From Elstera litoralis (lineage in GTDB: Bacteria; Pseudomonadota; Alphaproteobacteria; Elsterales; Elsteraceae): a stretch of 16,459 nt of DNA. The notes below the pieces were generated by a model. That model made no database searches. It saw only the letters and a list, made by a program, of their open reading frames with translations, and had not been told where the DNA came from. The DNA lies in contig NZ_LAJY01000019.1 of assembly GCF_000963705.1 (NCBI RefSeq), forward strand, positions 1 through 16,459, read 5' to 3'. Shown here piece after piece: positions 1-7,109 of this stretch (position 1 is its first letter; each line of letters starts with the position of its first letter). The position numbers were made by a program, and so were the translations under genes.

Positions 1-635
1 CGCTGTTGGACGATATCGAAGGGCTGTTGACCAACAACCGCATCTTCAAGCAACGCACGGTCGATATCGGCGTGATTTCGGCGGACGAATGCTACGCCTG
101 GGGTATGACCGGGCCGGTTTTACGCGCGGCCGGGATTCCCTGGGATCTGCGTAAGAGCCAGCCCTATGAAGTCTATGGCGAGCTGGATTTCGATATTCCC
201 ATTGGCAAGAACGGCGATTGTTACGATCGCTATCTAGTCCGTATCGAGGAAATGAAACAGTCGCTGCGCCTGATTAAGCAGTGCATCGCGCGCATTCCCG
301 ACGGCCCGGTGATGACCACCGACGGTAAAATCGCGCCGCCCAGCCGGGGCGCGATGAAGCAGTCGATGGAAGCGCTCATCCATCACTTTAAGCTCTATAC
401 CGAAGGCTATCACGTGCCCGCCGGGCAGACCTATGCGGCGGTCGAAGCGCCCAAGGGCGAGTTCGGGGTGTATCTGATCGCCGATGGCACGAATAAACCC
501 TACCGCTGCAAAATTCGCGCGCCGGGGTTCGCCTTCCTTCAGGCGATGGATTTCCTCTCCAAGGGGCACATGCTGGCCGATGCGGTTGCGATTATCGGCT
601 CGCTGGATATCGTTTTTGGTGAGATTGACCGATGA
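1..635 (+). CDS. nuoD: NADH-quinone oxidoreductase subunit D (C-terminal part)
   Basis: This is the C-terminal ~210 residues of NuoD, the 49-kDa subunit of complex I that builds the quinone-binding cavity with NuoB and NuoH. The reading frame is open to the left edge (codons in phase with position 3). The TTG at 6 is an internal Leu codon, not a start. NuoD proteins are usually about 390-400 residues, so roughly half lies outside. Visible family landmarks are the GPVLRAAGIPWDLRK block, YDRYLVRIEEM, the PPSRG segment, EAPKGEFGVYL and the C-terminal LDIVFGEIDR. The TGA stop overlaps the nuoE ATG by four bases (ATGA), which suggests translational coupling. Identification is secure; only the missing 5' half limits the description. 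Confidence 0.97.
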   Translation, partial: LLDDIEGLLTNNRIFKQRTVDIGVISADECYAWGMTGPVLRAAGIPWDLRKSQPYEVYGELDFDIPIGKNGDCYDRYLVRIEEMKQSLRLIKQCIARIPDGPVMTTDGKIAPPSRGAMKQSMEALIHHFKLYTEGYHVPAGQTYAAVEAPKGEFGVYLIADGTNKPYRCKIRAPGFAFLQAMDFLSKGHMLADAVAIIGSLDIVFGEIDR

Positions 636-1261
636 GCAGCGCTTCTCTTCCCGCCCATATGCATGAGCCGACCGAATTCACCTTCTCGCCCGAAAACCAG
701 GCGACCGCGAAAAAGCTGATTGCGAAATATCCGGCGGGCCGCGAAGCCAGCGCCGTTATTCCGCTGCTCGATTTGGCGCAACGCCAAGCCGGGGGTTGGC
801 TGCCGCGCGTGGCGATGGATCATGTCGCCAAGGTGCTCGAAATGCCGCCGATGCGCGTGTATGAGGTCGCCAGCTTCTACACGATGTTCAACCTGAAGCC
901 CGTGGGGAGGCATTTCGTGCAGGTCTGCACGACGACGCCCTGCTGGTTGCGCGGCTCGGACCAAGTGGTCCACGCCTGCAAGAAGGAACTCGGCATCGAT
1001 CTCGGCGAAACCACGGCGGATGGTCAGTTCACCTTGGTCGAGGTGGAATGCCTCGGGGCCTGCGTGAACGCGCCGATGGTGCAGATCAACGATGATTTCT
1101 ATGAAGATCTCGACGAAGCCAGCACGGCTAAAGTGCTGCAAGCCTTGAAGGCCGGGCAGAAGCCAGCGACGGGGCCGCAGAATGGCCGTATCCGCGCGGC
1201 GCCGCTGGGCGGCCTCACGTCGCTGACCGATCTTCCCGCCGGTAAGAAGGAGCCCTCGTAA
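632..1261 (+). CDS. nuoE: NADH-quinone oxidoreductase subunit E (24-kDa, 2Fe-2S)
   Basis: NuoE is the thioredoxin-like subunit of the NADH dehydrogenase module of complex I and carries cluster N1a. The 209-residue protein has the four expected ligands C99, C104, C140 and C144 (CX4C and CX3C, the latter in CLGACVNAPMVQ). The N-terminal part contains the helical YPAGREASAVIPLLDLAQ segment and the conserved EVASFYTMF motif near residue 78. Beyond about residue 180 it has a tail reading GPQNGR...GGLTSLTD, which is found in alphaproteobacterial and mitochondrial members but not in E. coli NuoE. The ATG at 632 is chosen because it overlaps the nuoD stop. Met10 (659) is possible but has no ribosome-binding site. 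The TAA stop shares its last A with the nuoF ATG. Confidence 0.97.
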   Translation: MSSASLPAHMHEPTEFTFSPENQATAKKLIAKYPAGREASAVIPLLDLAQRQAGGWLPRVAMDHVAKVLEMPPMRVYEVASFYTMFNLKPVGRHFVQVCTTTPCWLRGSDQVVHACKKELGIDLGETTADGQFTLVEVECLGACVNAPMVQINDDFYEDLDEASTAKVLQALKAGQKPATGPQNGRIRAAPLGGLTSLTDLPAGKKEPS

Positions 1262-2547
1262 TGTTGCGCGACCAGGACCGGATTTTCACTAATCTCTACG
1301 GCATCCAGGATTTCGGCCTTGCCGGTGCGCAAGCGCGCGGCGATTGGGATGGCACCAAAGCCATTCTGGAGAAGGGCCGCGAGTGGATCATCGACGAAAC
1401 CAAAAAGTCGGGCCTGCGCGGGCGCGGCGGCGCGGGTTTCTCGACGGGCATGAAATGGTCGTTCATGCCGAAAGCCTCGGATCGTCCGCATTACCTCGTC
1501 GTCAATGCCGACGAAGGGGAGCCGGGCACCTGCAAAGACCGCGAAATCATGCGCCACGATCCGCATAAGCTGATCGAAGGCTGCCTGATCGCCTCTTTCG
1601 CCATCGGGGCCAAGGCGTGCTACATCTACATTCGTGGCGAATTCTGGCTTGAGGGGAATAACCTTGAGCGCGCGATTGACGAAGCCTATGCCGCCGGGTT
1701 GATCGGTAAGAACGCCTGCGGCTCGGGCTGGGATTTCGATCTTTACGTTCATCGCGGGGCTGGGGCCTATATCTGCGGCGAAGAAACGGCGCTGATCGAA
1801 TCGCTGGAAGGCCGTAAGGGTCAGCCGCGCTTGAAGCCGCCGTTCCCGGCGGGTGCGGGCCTTTACGGTCTGCCGACGACGGTGAACAACGTCGAGAGCA
1901 TCGCCGTGGTGCCGACGATCCTGCGGCGCGGGGCGGAATGGTTCGCCGGTCTTGGCCGTCCGAACAATACCGGCACAAAACTCTTCTGCATCTCGGGGCA
2001 CGTGAATAACCCGTGCACGGTGGAAGAAGAGATGGGCATTCCGCTGAAAGAGCTGATCGAAAAGCATTGCGGCGGCGTGCGCGGCGGCTGGGATAACCTG
2101 CTGGCGGTTATCCCCGGCGGCTCGTCGGTTCCGGTTCTGCCGAAAGCGACCTGCGACACGGTGCTGATGGATTTCGACAGTTTGCGCGCCGAACGCTCGG
2201 GCCTTGGCACGGCGGCGGTGATCGTGATGGATCAATCCACCGACATCGTGAAGGCGATTGCGCGCCTGTCGAAATTCTACATGCACGAAAGCTGCGGCCA
2301 ATGCACGCCGTGCCGCGAAGGCACCGGCTGGATGTGGCGCGTGATGGAACGCATGGTCAAAGGCCAGGCCGACATCGGCGAAATCGACATGCTGGAAGAG
2401 GTTAGCCGTCAGATCGAAGGTCATACGATCTGCGCGCTCGGGGATGCCGCCGCCTGGCCGGTTCAGGGGCTCATCCGCCATTTCCGTCCGGAAATGGAAC
2501 GGCGCATTCTGGAGCGCAAAAGCGTTCCGGCACAGGCAGCGGAATAA
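1261..2547 (+). CDS. nuoF: NADH-quinone oxidoreductase subunit F (51-kDa, FMN/NADH/4Fe-4S)
   Basis: NuoF is the electron-entry subunit of complex I: NADH reduces FMN here and electrons pass to cluster N3. The 428-residue protein shows the glycine-rich nucleotide/FMN region RGRGGAGFSTGMKW (residues 53-66), NADEGEPGTCKDR (82-94) and GAGAYICGEETAL (167-179). The N3 ligands are C345, C348 and C351 in ESCGQCTPCREGTGW, plus C391 in HTICALGDAAAWP. Length and motifs match the family throughout, with no truncation. The gene starts directly on the nuoE stop (TAATG) and is followed by a 15-nt spacer and nuoG, so E-F-G form a tightly linked dehydrogenase block. The subunit is cytoplasmic. Confidence 0.98.
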   Translation: MLRDQDRIFTNLYGIQDFGLAGAQARGDWDGTKAILEKGREWIIDETKKSGLRGRGGAGFSTGMKWSFMPKASDRPHYLVVNADEGEPGTCKDREIMRHDPHKLIEGCLIASFAIGAKACYIYIRGEFWLEGNNLERAIDEAYAAGLIGKNACGSGWDFDLYVHRGAGAYICGEETALIESLEGRKGQPRLKPPFPAGAGLYGLPTTVNNVESIAVVPTILRRGAEWFAGLGRPNNTGTKLFCISGHVNNPCTVEEEMGIPLKELIEKHCGGVRGGWDNLLAVIPGGSSVPVLPKATCDTVLMDFDSLRAERSGLGTAAVIVMDQSTDIVKAIARLSKFYMHESCGQCTPCREGTGWMWRVMERMVKGQADIGEIDMLEEVSRQIEGHTICALGDAAAWPVQGLIRHFRPEMERRILERKSVPAQAAE

Positions 2548-2562
2548 GGGGCGGGGTGGGCT

Positions 2563-4641
2563 ATGCCAAAACTAACGGTTGACGGCATCGAGGTCGAAGT
2601 CCCAGCGGGCGCGACCGTGATGCAGGCCTGCGAAGCCGCAGGCAAAGAAATTCCGCGCTTCTGTTACCACGAGCGCCTGTCGATTGCGGGTAACTGCCGC
2701 ATGTGCCTCGTGGAGATGGAAAAGGCCCCGAAGCCGATTGCCTCCTGCGCCATGCCCGCCGCCGACAATATGGTCATCAAGACCGATACGCCGGTGGTGC
2801 AAAAAGCGCGCAAAGGGGTGATGGAGTTCCTGCTCATCAATCACCCGCTCGATTGCCCGATCTGCGATCAAGGCGGCGAGTGCGATCTGCAAGATCAAGC
2901 GATGGCCTATGGCCGCGACGGCTCGCGCTACCATGAAAACAAGCGCGCCGTGCCGGACAAGAATTTCGGCCCGCTGATTAAGACATTCATGAACCGCTGC
3001 ATCCATTGCACGCGCTGCGTTCGCTTCATCTCCGAAGTCGCGGGCGAACCGGATTTGGGCGCAACGGGGCGCGGCGAGCATACCGAAATCGGCACCTTCA
3101 TTGAAAAGGCCGTGAGTTCGGAGTTGTCGGGCAATGTCATCGACCTCTGCCCGGTCGGCGCGCTGACCTCGAAGCCCTATGCTTTTGCGGCCCGGTCGTG
3201 GGAACTGCGCAAGACCGAATCGGTCGATGTGCTGGACGCGGTCGGCGCAAATATCCGCGTCGATGTGCGCGGCGGGGAAGTGATGCGCGTGTTGCCGCGC
3301 CTCAATGAAGACATCAACGAAGAATGGCTGGCCGATAAGTCGCGCTATGCCCTTGATGGTCTGAAAAAGCGCCGGTTGGATAAGCCCTATGTGCGCAAGA
3401 ACGGTAAGCTGGTGGCGGTCGAATGGCCGGAAGCTCTGGGCGCGGTCGCCCATAAGCTGACGCAAACCGCCCCGCAGAAAATTGCCGCCCTGGCGGGCGA
3501 TCTGGTAGATGCCGAAAGCAGTTTCGCGCTGAAGCAACTCTTTACCAGCCTGGGCGTGACCAGTTTTGATTGCCGCACCGATGGCGCGGCAATCGGCGGC
3601 GGCGCGCGAGCAGGGTATCTGTTCAATACCGGCATCGCCGGGATCGAACAGGCCGACGTGGTGCTGCTGATCGGCAGCAACCCGCGCTGGGAAGCGCCAC
3701 TGCTGAATGCGCGGCTGCGCAAGCGTTATCTGACGGGCGCGCTTACGGTCGCTTCAGTCGGCCCGCAGGTCGATCTGACCTATGGCGTCGAAGACCTGGG
3801 CAATGATCCGCAGGTGCTGGATTCGTTGCTGGAAGGCACGCACCCGTTTGCGGAAGTGCTGCGCGGGGCGAAGAACCCGATGGTTATCATCGGCATGGGC
3901 GCGCTGACGCGGGCCGATGGCGCGGCTAATCTGGCGGCGGCGCGCGGGATTGCCGAAGCCTATGGCATGATCCGCGACGGTTGGAACGGCTTCAATGTGC
4001 TGAACACGGCGGCGGGCCGGGTGGGGGCGTTGGATCTCGACTTTCTACCGCAGCCCGGTGGGCGCGATCTCGCCGGTATTCTGGCCGGGGCCGCGTCGGG
4101 CGAAGTGGAAATCGTATTCCTGCTGGGGGCCGATCTCGCCGATACCGCTGCCCTGAAGAATGCTTTCGTCATCTATCAGGGCCATCACGGCGATAGCGGC
4201 GCTGCCGTGGCCGACGTGATCCTGCCAGGTGCCGCCTATACCGAGAAGGACGCCACTTACGTCAATCTCGAAGGTCGGGCGCAGCGGGCCCAGCGGGCGA
4301 CCTTCCCGGTCGGCGATGCGCGCGAAGATTGGAAGATCCTGCGCGCGCTCTCAGCCCTCATCGGAAAGACGCTGCCGTTCGACAGCCTGGGTGAGTTGCG
4401 GGCGCTGCTCGCGCAGACCGCGCCGAGCTTCGCTGCGGTGGGGCAGGTGACGCAGGCCGCCTGGGGGCCGTTTGGGGCTGCCGGGGAGCTTTCGACTGCG
4501 CCCTATGTTTACGCGATTTCCGATTACTACCGGACCGATCCAATTAGCCGTGCGTCTGAGACGATGGCGAAATGTTCGGCTCTGTTCGTTCATGGGCGTC
4601 AGCCCGACGATCTGCTGGAGCGGGTTGGGACCTATGGTTGA
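2563..4641 (+). CDS. nuoG: NADH-quinone oxidoreductase subunit G (75-kDa, Fe-S)
   Basis: NuoG is the large Fe-S subunit that relays electrons from NuoF toward NuoI. The 692-residue protein begins with a ferredoxin-type 2Fe-2S domain (N1b ligands C34, C45, C48, C62). The N5 site follows, with a His ligand (H94, C98, C101, C107), and then N4 (C146, C149, C152, C196). From about residue 220 on it has the molybdopterin-oxidoreductase-like fold that is catalytically inactive in complex I. I see no CXXC-type cysteine group after C196, so the extra N7 cluster of E. coli-type NuoG is absent, as is normal in alphaproteobacteria and mitochondria. An AAGGGG motif 11 nt upstream supports the ATG at 2563. 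The end overlaps the nuoH start by 8 nt. Confidence 0.97.
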   Translation: MPKLTVDGIEVEVPAGATVMQACEAAGKEIPRFCYHERLSIAGNCRMCLVEMEKAPKPIASCAMPAADNMVIKTDTPVVQKARKGVMEFLLINHPLDCPICDQGGECDLQDQAMAYGRDGSRYHENKRAVPDKNFGPLIKTFMNRCIHCTRCVRFISEVAGEPDLGATGRGEHTEIGTFIEKAVSSELSGNVIDLCPVGALTSKPYAFAARSWELRKTESVDVLDAVGANIRVDVRGGEVMRVLPRLNEDINEEWLADKSRYALDGLKKRRLDKPYVRKNGKLVAVEWPEALGAVAHKLTQTAPQKIAALAGDLVDAESSFALKQLFTSLGVTSFDCRTDGAAIGGGARAGYLFNTGIAGIEQADVVLLIGSNPRWEAPLLNARLRKRYLTGALTVASVGPQVDLTYGVEDLGNDPQVLDSLLEGTHPFAEVLRGAKNPMVIIGMGALTRADGAANLAAARGIAEAYGMIRDGWNGFNVLNTAAGRVGALDLDFLPQPGGRDLAGILAGAASGEVEIVFLLGADLADTAALKNAFVIYQGHHGDSGAAVADVILPGAAYTEKDATYVNLEGRAQRAQRATFPVGDAREDWKILRALSALIGKTLPFDSLGELRALLAQTAPSFAAVGQVTQAAWGPFGAAGELSTAPYVYAISDYYRTDPISRASETMAKCSALFVHGRQPDDLLERVGTYG

Positions 4642-5647
4642 TTTTTGGCAAGATTACGCGCTTCCGGGGGCGATTATCGTCGCCAAGATTGTCGCGATTA
4701 TCGTTCCGCTGCTCGTCGCAGTGGCCTATTTGACCTATGCCGAACGCAAAGTTCTGGCGGTCATGCAGCTTCGCCGTGGCCCGAACGTGGTGGGGCCGTT
4801 CGGTCTGCTCCAGCCGCTTGCGGATGGCTTGAAGCTGTTCATGAAGGAAACCATCGTCCCAGCAGGGGCGAGCCGGGTTCTCTTCATCATGGCCCCGATG
4901 CTGACCTTCATTCTGGCAATGCTCGCCTGGGCGGTTATTCCGGTCGATCAGGGCTGGGTGCTGTCGGATATCAACGTTGGCGTGCTGTATCTTTTTGCGA
5001 TTTCCTCGCTGGGGGTTTACGGCATCATCATCGCGGGGTGGGCGTCTAACTCCAAATACGCCTTCCTCGGCGCGCTGCGCTCGGCGGCGCAGATGGTGTC
5101 TTACGAAGTCTCCATCGGTCTCGTGATTATCACGGTGCTGTTGTGCGTGGGCTCGTTGAACCTGTCGCGGATCGTCGAAGCGCAAAAGACGGTGTGGTTC
5201 GTCATTCCGCTGCTACCGATGTTCGTGATCTACTTCATCTCGGCGCTGGCCGAGACGAACCGCTCGCCCTTCGATTTGCCGGAAGGCGAGTCGGAGTTGG
5301 TCGGTGGCTATTTCACCGAATATTCATCGATGACCTTCGCGCTCTTCTTCTTGGGCGAATATGCCAACATGATCCTCATGTCGGCGATGGGCTCGATCCT
5401 GTTCCTCGGCGGCTGGCTGCCCCCCATCGACATTGCGCCGTTCAACTGGGTGCCAGGGCCGATTTGGTTTGCGCTGAAAATCTGCTTCCTACTGTTCGGG
5501 TTCTTGTGGGTTCGTGCCACCTTCCCGCGCTTCCGGTATGACCAGTTGATGCGTTTGGGCTGGAAGATCTTCCTGCCGTTCTCGCTGTTCTATGTGGTCC
5601 TGGTCGCCGGAGTTCTGGTGGCGTTCGATTGGTTGCCGACGCCGTAA
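4634..5647 (+). CDS. nuoH: NADH-quinone oxidoreductase subunit H (ND1-like)
   Basis: NuoH is the ND1-type membrane subunit that joins the two arms of complex I and forms much of the quinone channel. The frame is open further upstream, but the ATG at 4634 gives the usual MVDFWQDY start, a length of 337 residues and an 8-nt overlap with nuoG. About eight hydrophobic helices are visible. Conserved family segments are YAERKVLAVMQLRRGPNVVG (residues 35-54), the block from WASNSKYAFL to SYEVS (136-160), and ETNRSPFDLPEGESELV (207-223), whose acidic loop lines the quinone/proton path. All key charged residues are in place. A 32-nt gap with a good ribosome-binding site precedes nuoI. Confidence 0.97.
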   Translation: MVDFWQDYALPGAIIVAKIVAIIVPLLVAVAYLTYAERKVLAVMQLRRGPNVVGPFGLLQPLADGLKLFMKETIVPAGASRVLFIMAPMLTFILAMLAWAVIPVDQGWVLSDINVGVLYLFAISSLGVYGIIIAGWASNSKYAFLGALRSAAQMVSYEVSIGLVIITVLLCVGSLNLSRIVEAQKTVWFVIPLLPMFVIYFISALAETNRSPFDLPEGESELVGGYFTEYSSMTFALFFLGEYANMILMSAMGSILFLGGWLPPIDIAPFNWVPGPIWFALKICFLLFGFLWVRATFPRFRYDQLMRLGWKIFLPFSLFYVVLVAGVLVAFDWLPTP

Positions 5648-5663
5648 GGCGCGCGCGTTTGGG

Positions 5664-5670
5664 AAGGGAG
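5664..5670 (+). promoter_or_regulatory. Ribosome-binding site of nuoI
   Basis: AAGGGAG sits 9 nt before the ATG at 5680 in the 32-nt nuoH-nuoI spacer. It fixes the nuoI start against the longer open frame that reaches back into nuoH. Confidence 0.8.
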
Positions 5671-5679
5671 ACCCCTGTC

Positions 5680-6168
5680 ATGGCATCCTTAGGCGCAACC
5701 GCGCGGAGCTTTATGCTCTGGGAACTGCTATCGGGCATGAAGCTGACCTTCAGCTATATGTTCAAGAAGAAGGCTACGCTGAACTACCCCTATGAAAAGG
5801 GCTATATTAGTCCGCGTTTCCGGGGCGAGCACGTCTTGCGTCGCTACGCGAATGGGGAAGAGCGGTGCATTGCCTGCAAGCTGTGCGAAGCGATTTGCCC
5901 GGCCCAAGCGATCACCATCGAGGCCGAGCCGCGCGACGATGGCAGCCGCCGCACGACGCGTTACGACATCGATATGACCAAATGCATTTACTGCGGCCTT
6001 TGCCAAGAGGCCTGCCCGGTCGATGCCATCGTTGAGGGGCCGAACTTCGAGTTCGCCACCGAAACGCGCGAAGAGCTTTTCTACAATAAAGCGAAATTGC
6101 TCGCGAACGGTGATCGTTGGGAGGTAGAAATTGCCGCCAATATCGCCGCCGACGCGCCTTATCGGTGA
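5680..6168 (+). CDS. nuoI: NADH-quinone oxidoreductase subunit I (two 4Fe-4S)
   Basis: NuoI is the 23-kDa 8Fe ferredoxin-like subunit carrying clusters N6a and N6b between NuoG and NuoB. The 162-residue protein has two complete 4Fe-4S motifs, C63-C66-C69-C73 (CIACKLCEAICP) and C102-C105-C108-C112 (CIYCGLCQEACP). The N-terminal amphipathic stretch SFMLWELLSGMKLTFSYMF is the membrane-surface anchor. The frame is open to 5629, inside nuoH, but the ATG at 5680 has an AAGGGAG ribosome-binding site 9 nt upstream and gives the start typical of alphaproteobacterial NuoI. The C-terminal region with ATETREELFYNKAKLL matches the family. nuoJ follows after 9 nt. Confidence 0.97.
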   Translation: MASLGATARSFMLWELLSGMKLTFSYMFKKKATLNYPYEKGYISPRFRGEHVLRRYANGEERCIACKLCEAICPAQAITIEAEPRDDGSRRTTRYDIDMTKCIYCGLCQEACPVDAIVEGPNFEFATETREELFYNKAKLLANGDRWEVEIAANIAADAPYR

Positions 6169-6177
6169 GAGCCCGTC

Positions 6178-6792
6178 ATGATAATTCAAACGCTTGCCTT
6201 CTATCTTTTTGCCTCGATCTGCGTGGCCTCGGGCGTGATGGTGATTTCCTCGCGCAATCCGGTCTATGCGGTTCTGTATCTCATTCTGGCGTTCTTCAAC
6301 GCCGCCGGGCTGTTCGTGCTGATGGGCGCGGAGTTTCTGGCCATGCTGCTCGTCGTCGTTTACGTCGGCGCGGTCGCGGTGCTGTTCCTCTTCGTGGTGA
6401 TGATGCTCGACATCAACTTCACCGAATTGCGCCAAGGCTTCTTGCAGTATCTGCCCATCGGCGGGCTGATTGGCTTCATTCTACTGGTCGAACTGCTGCT
6501 GGTCTTAGGGTCTTGGGCGGTGTCGCCCGATGCCGGATCGGCCCTTCTGGCGAGTACGGCCAGCGTGGGCGGTAAAACCAACGCCCACGCGCTGGGCCGG
6601 TTGATCTACACCCATTACGCGCTGCTGTTCCAGGCCGCCGGGCTCGTGCTGCTGATCGCCATGATCGGGGCCATCGTGCTCACGCTGCGCGAGCGGGTAG
6701 GGGTGAAGCGGCAGAAGATCAGCACGCAGATTGGCCGTCGCCGGGAAGATGCGGTCGTTGTCGTTCAAGTCGAGTCGGGGAAGGGGATCTAA
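6178..6792 (+). CDS. nuoJ: NADH-quinone oxidoreductase subunit J (ND6-like)
   Basis: NuoJ is the ND6-like membrane subunit next to NuoK. Its third helix bears the pi-bulge involved in coupling. The 204-residue protein has five hydrophobic helices. The diagnostic segment is GAEFLAMLLVVVYVGAVAVL (residues 50-69) followed by FLFVVMML. After the last helix (about 150-170) comes a basic cytoplasmic tail with RERVGVKRQKIS and a terminal VESGKGI, which resembles tails of other alphaproteobacterial NuoJ. The ATG at 6178 lies 9 nt after the nuoI stop, with only a weak GAGAG upstream, so translation probably depends on coupling. The nuoK ATG is 1 nt beyond the stop. Confidence 0.96.
   Translation: MIIQTLAFYLFASICVASGVMVISSRNPVYAVLYLILAFFNAAGLFVLMGAEFLAMLLVVVYVGAVAVLFLFVVMMLDINFTELRQGFLQYLPIGGLIGFILLVELLLVLGSWAVSPDAGSALLASTASVGGKTNAHALGRLIYTHYALLFQAAGLVLLIAMIGAIVLTLRERVGVKRQKISTQIGRRREDAVVVVQVESGKGI
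6781..6787 (+). promoter_or_regulatory. Ribosome-binding site of nuoK
   Basis: AAGGGGA lies in the last codons of nuoJ, 6 nt before the ATG at 6794. It supports this start over in-frame positions further into nuoJ. Confidence 0.75.
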
Positions 6793-6793
6793 C

Positions 6794-7102
6794 ATGGTGA
6801 TCGGTCTCGATCATTTCCTCACCGTTGCGGCGATTCTGTTCACGCTGGGGATTTTCGGCATTTTCCTGAACCGGAAGAATGTCATCGTTATCCTGATGTC
6901 GATTGAACTGATGCTGCTGGCGGTGAATATCAACCTCGTCGCCTTCTCCACCCATTTGCAGGATCTGGCCGGACAGGTTTTTGCCCTGTTCATTCTGACC
7001 GTTGCGGCCGCAGAAGCCGCCATCGGTTTGGCCATCCTCGTCGTCTACTTCCGTAATCGCGGCACGATTGCGGTCGAAGACATCAACATGATGAAGGGCT
7101 GA
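6794..7102 (+). CDS. nuoK: NADH-quinone oxidoreductase subunit K (ND4L-like)
   Basis: NuoK is the small ND4L-like three-helix membrane subunit of complex I. The 102-residue length is standard for the family. Both conserved membrane glutamates are present: E38 in MSIELMLLAVN and E74 in AAAEAAIGLAI, equivalent to E36 and E72 of E. coli. The frame is open to 6731 inside nuoJ. The ATG at 6794 is chosen because it gives MVIGLDHFL, a normal NuoK start, and has AAGGGGA 6 nt upstream. nuoL starts 7 nt after the stop. Confidence 0.97.
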   Translation: MVIGLDHFLTVAAILFTLGIFGIFLNRKNVIVILMSIELMLLAVNINLVAFSTHLQDLAGQVFALFILTVAAAEAAIGLAILVVYFRNRGTIAVEDINMMKG

Positions 7103-7109
7103 TCCCGCG

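Noticed and set aside
1099..2481. A 460-codon open frame on the minus strand opposite nuoF
   Set aside because: It is antisense to a clearly identified gene, has a low-complexity Arg/His/Ala-rich translation and no recognisable family; such frames arise from G+C-rich codon bias.
2572..3537. A 321-codon minus-strand frame opposite nuoG
   Set aside because: Shadow of nuoG codon bias; Ala/His/Arg-rich translation without motifs.
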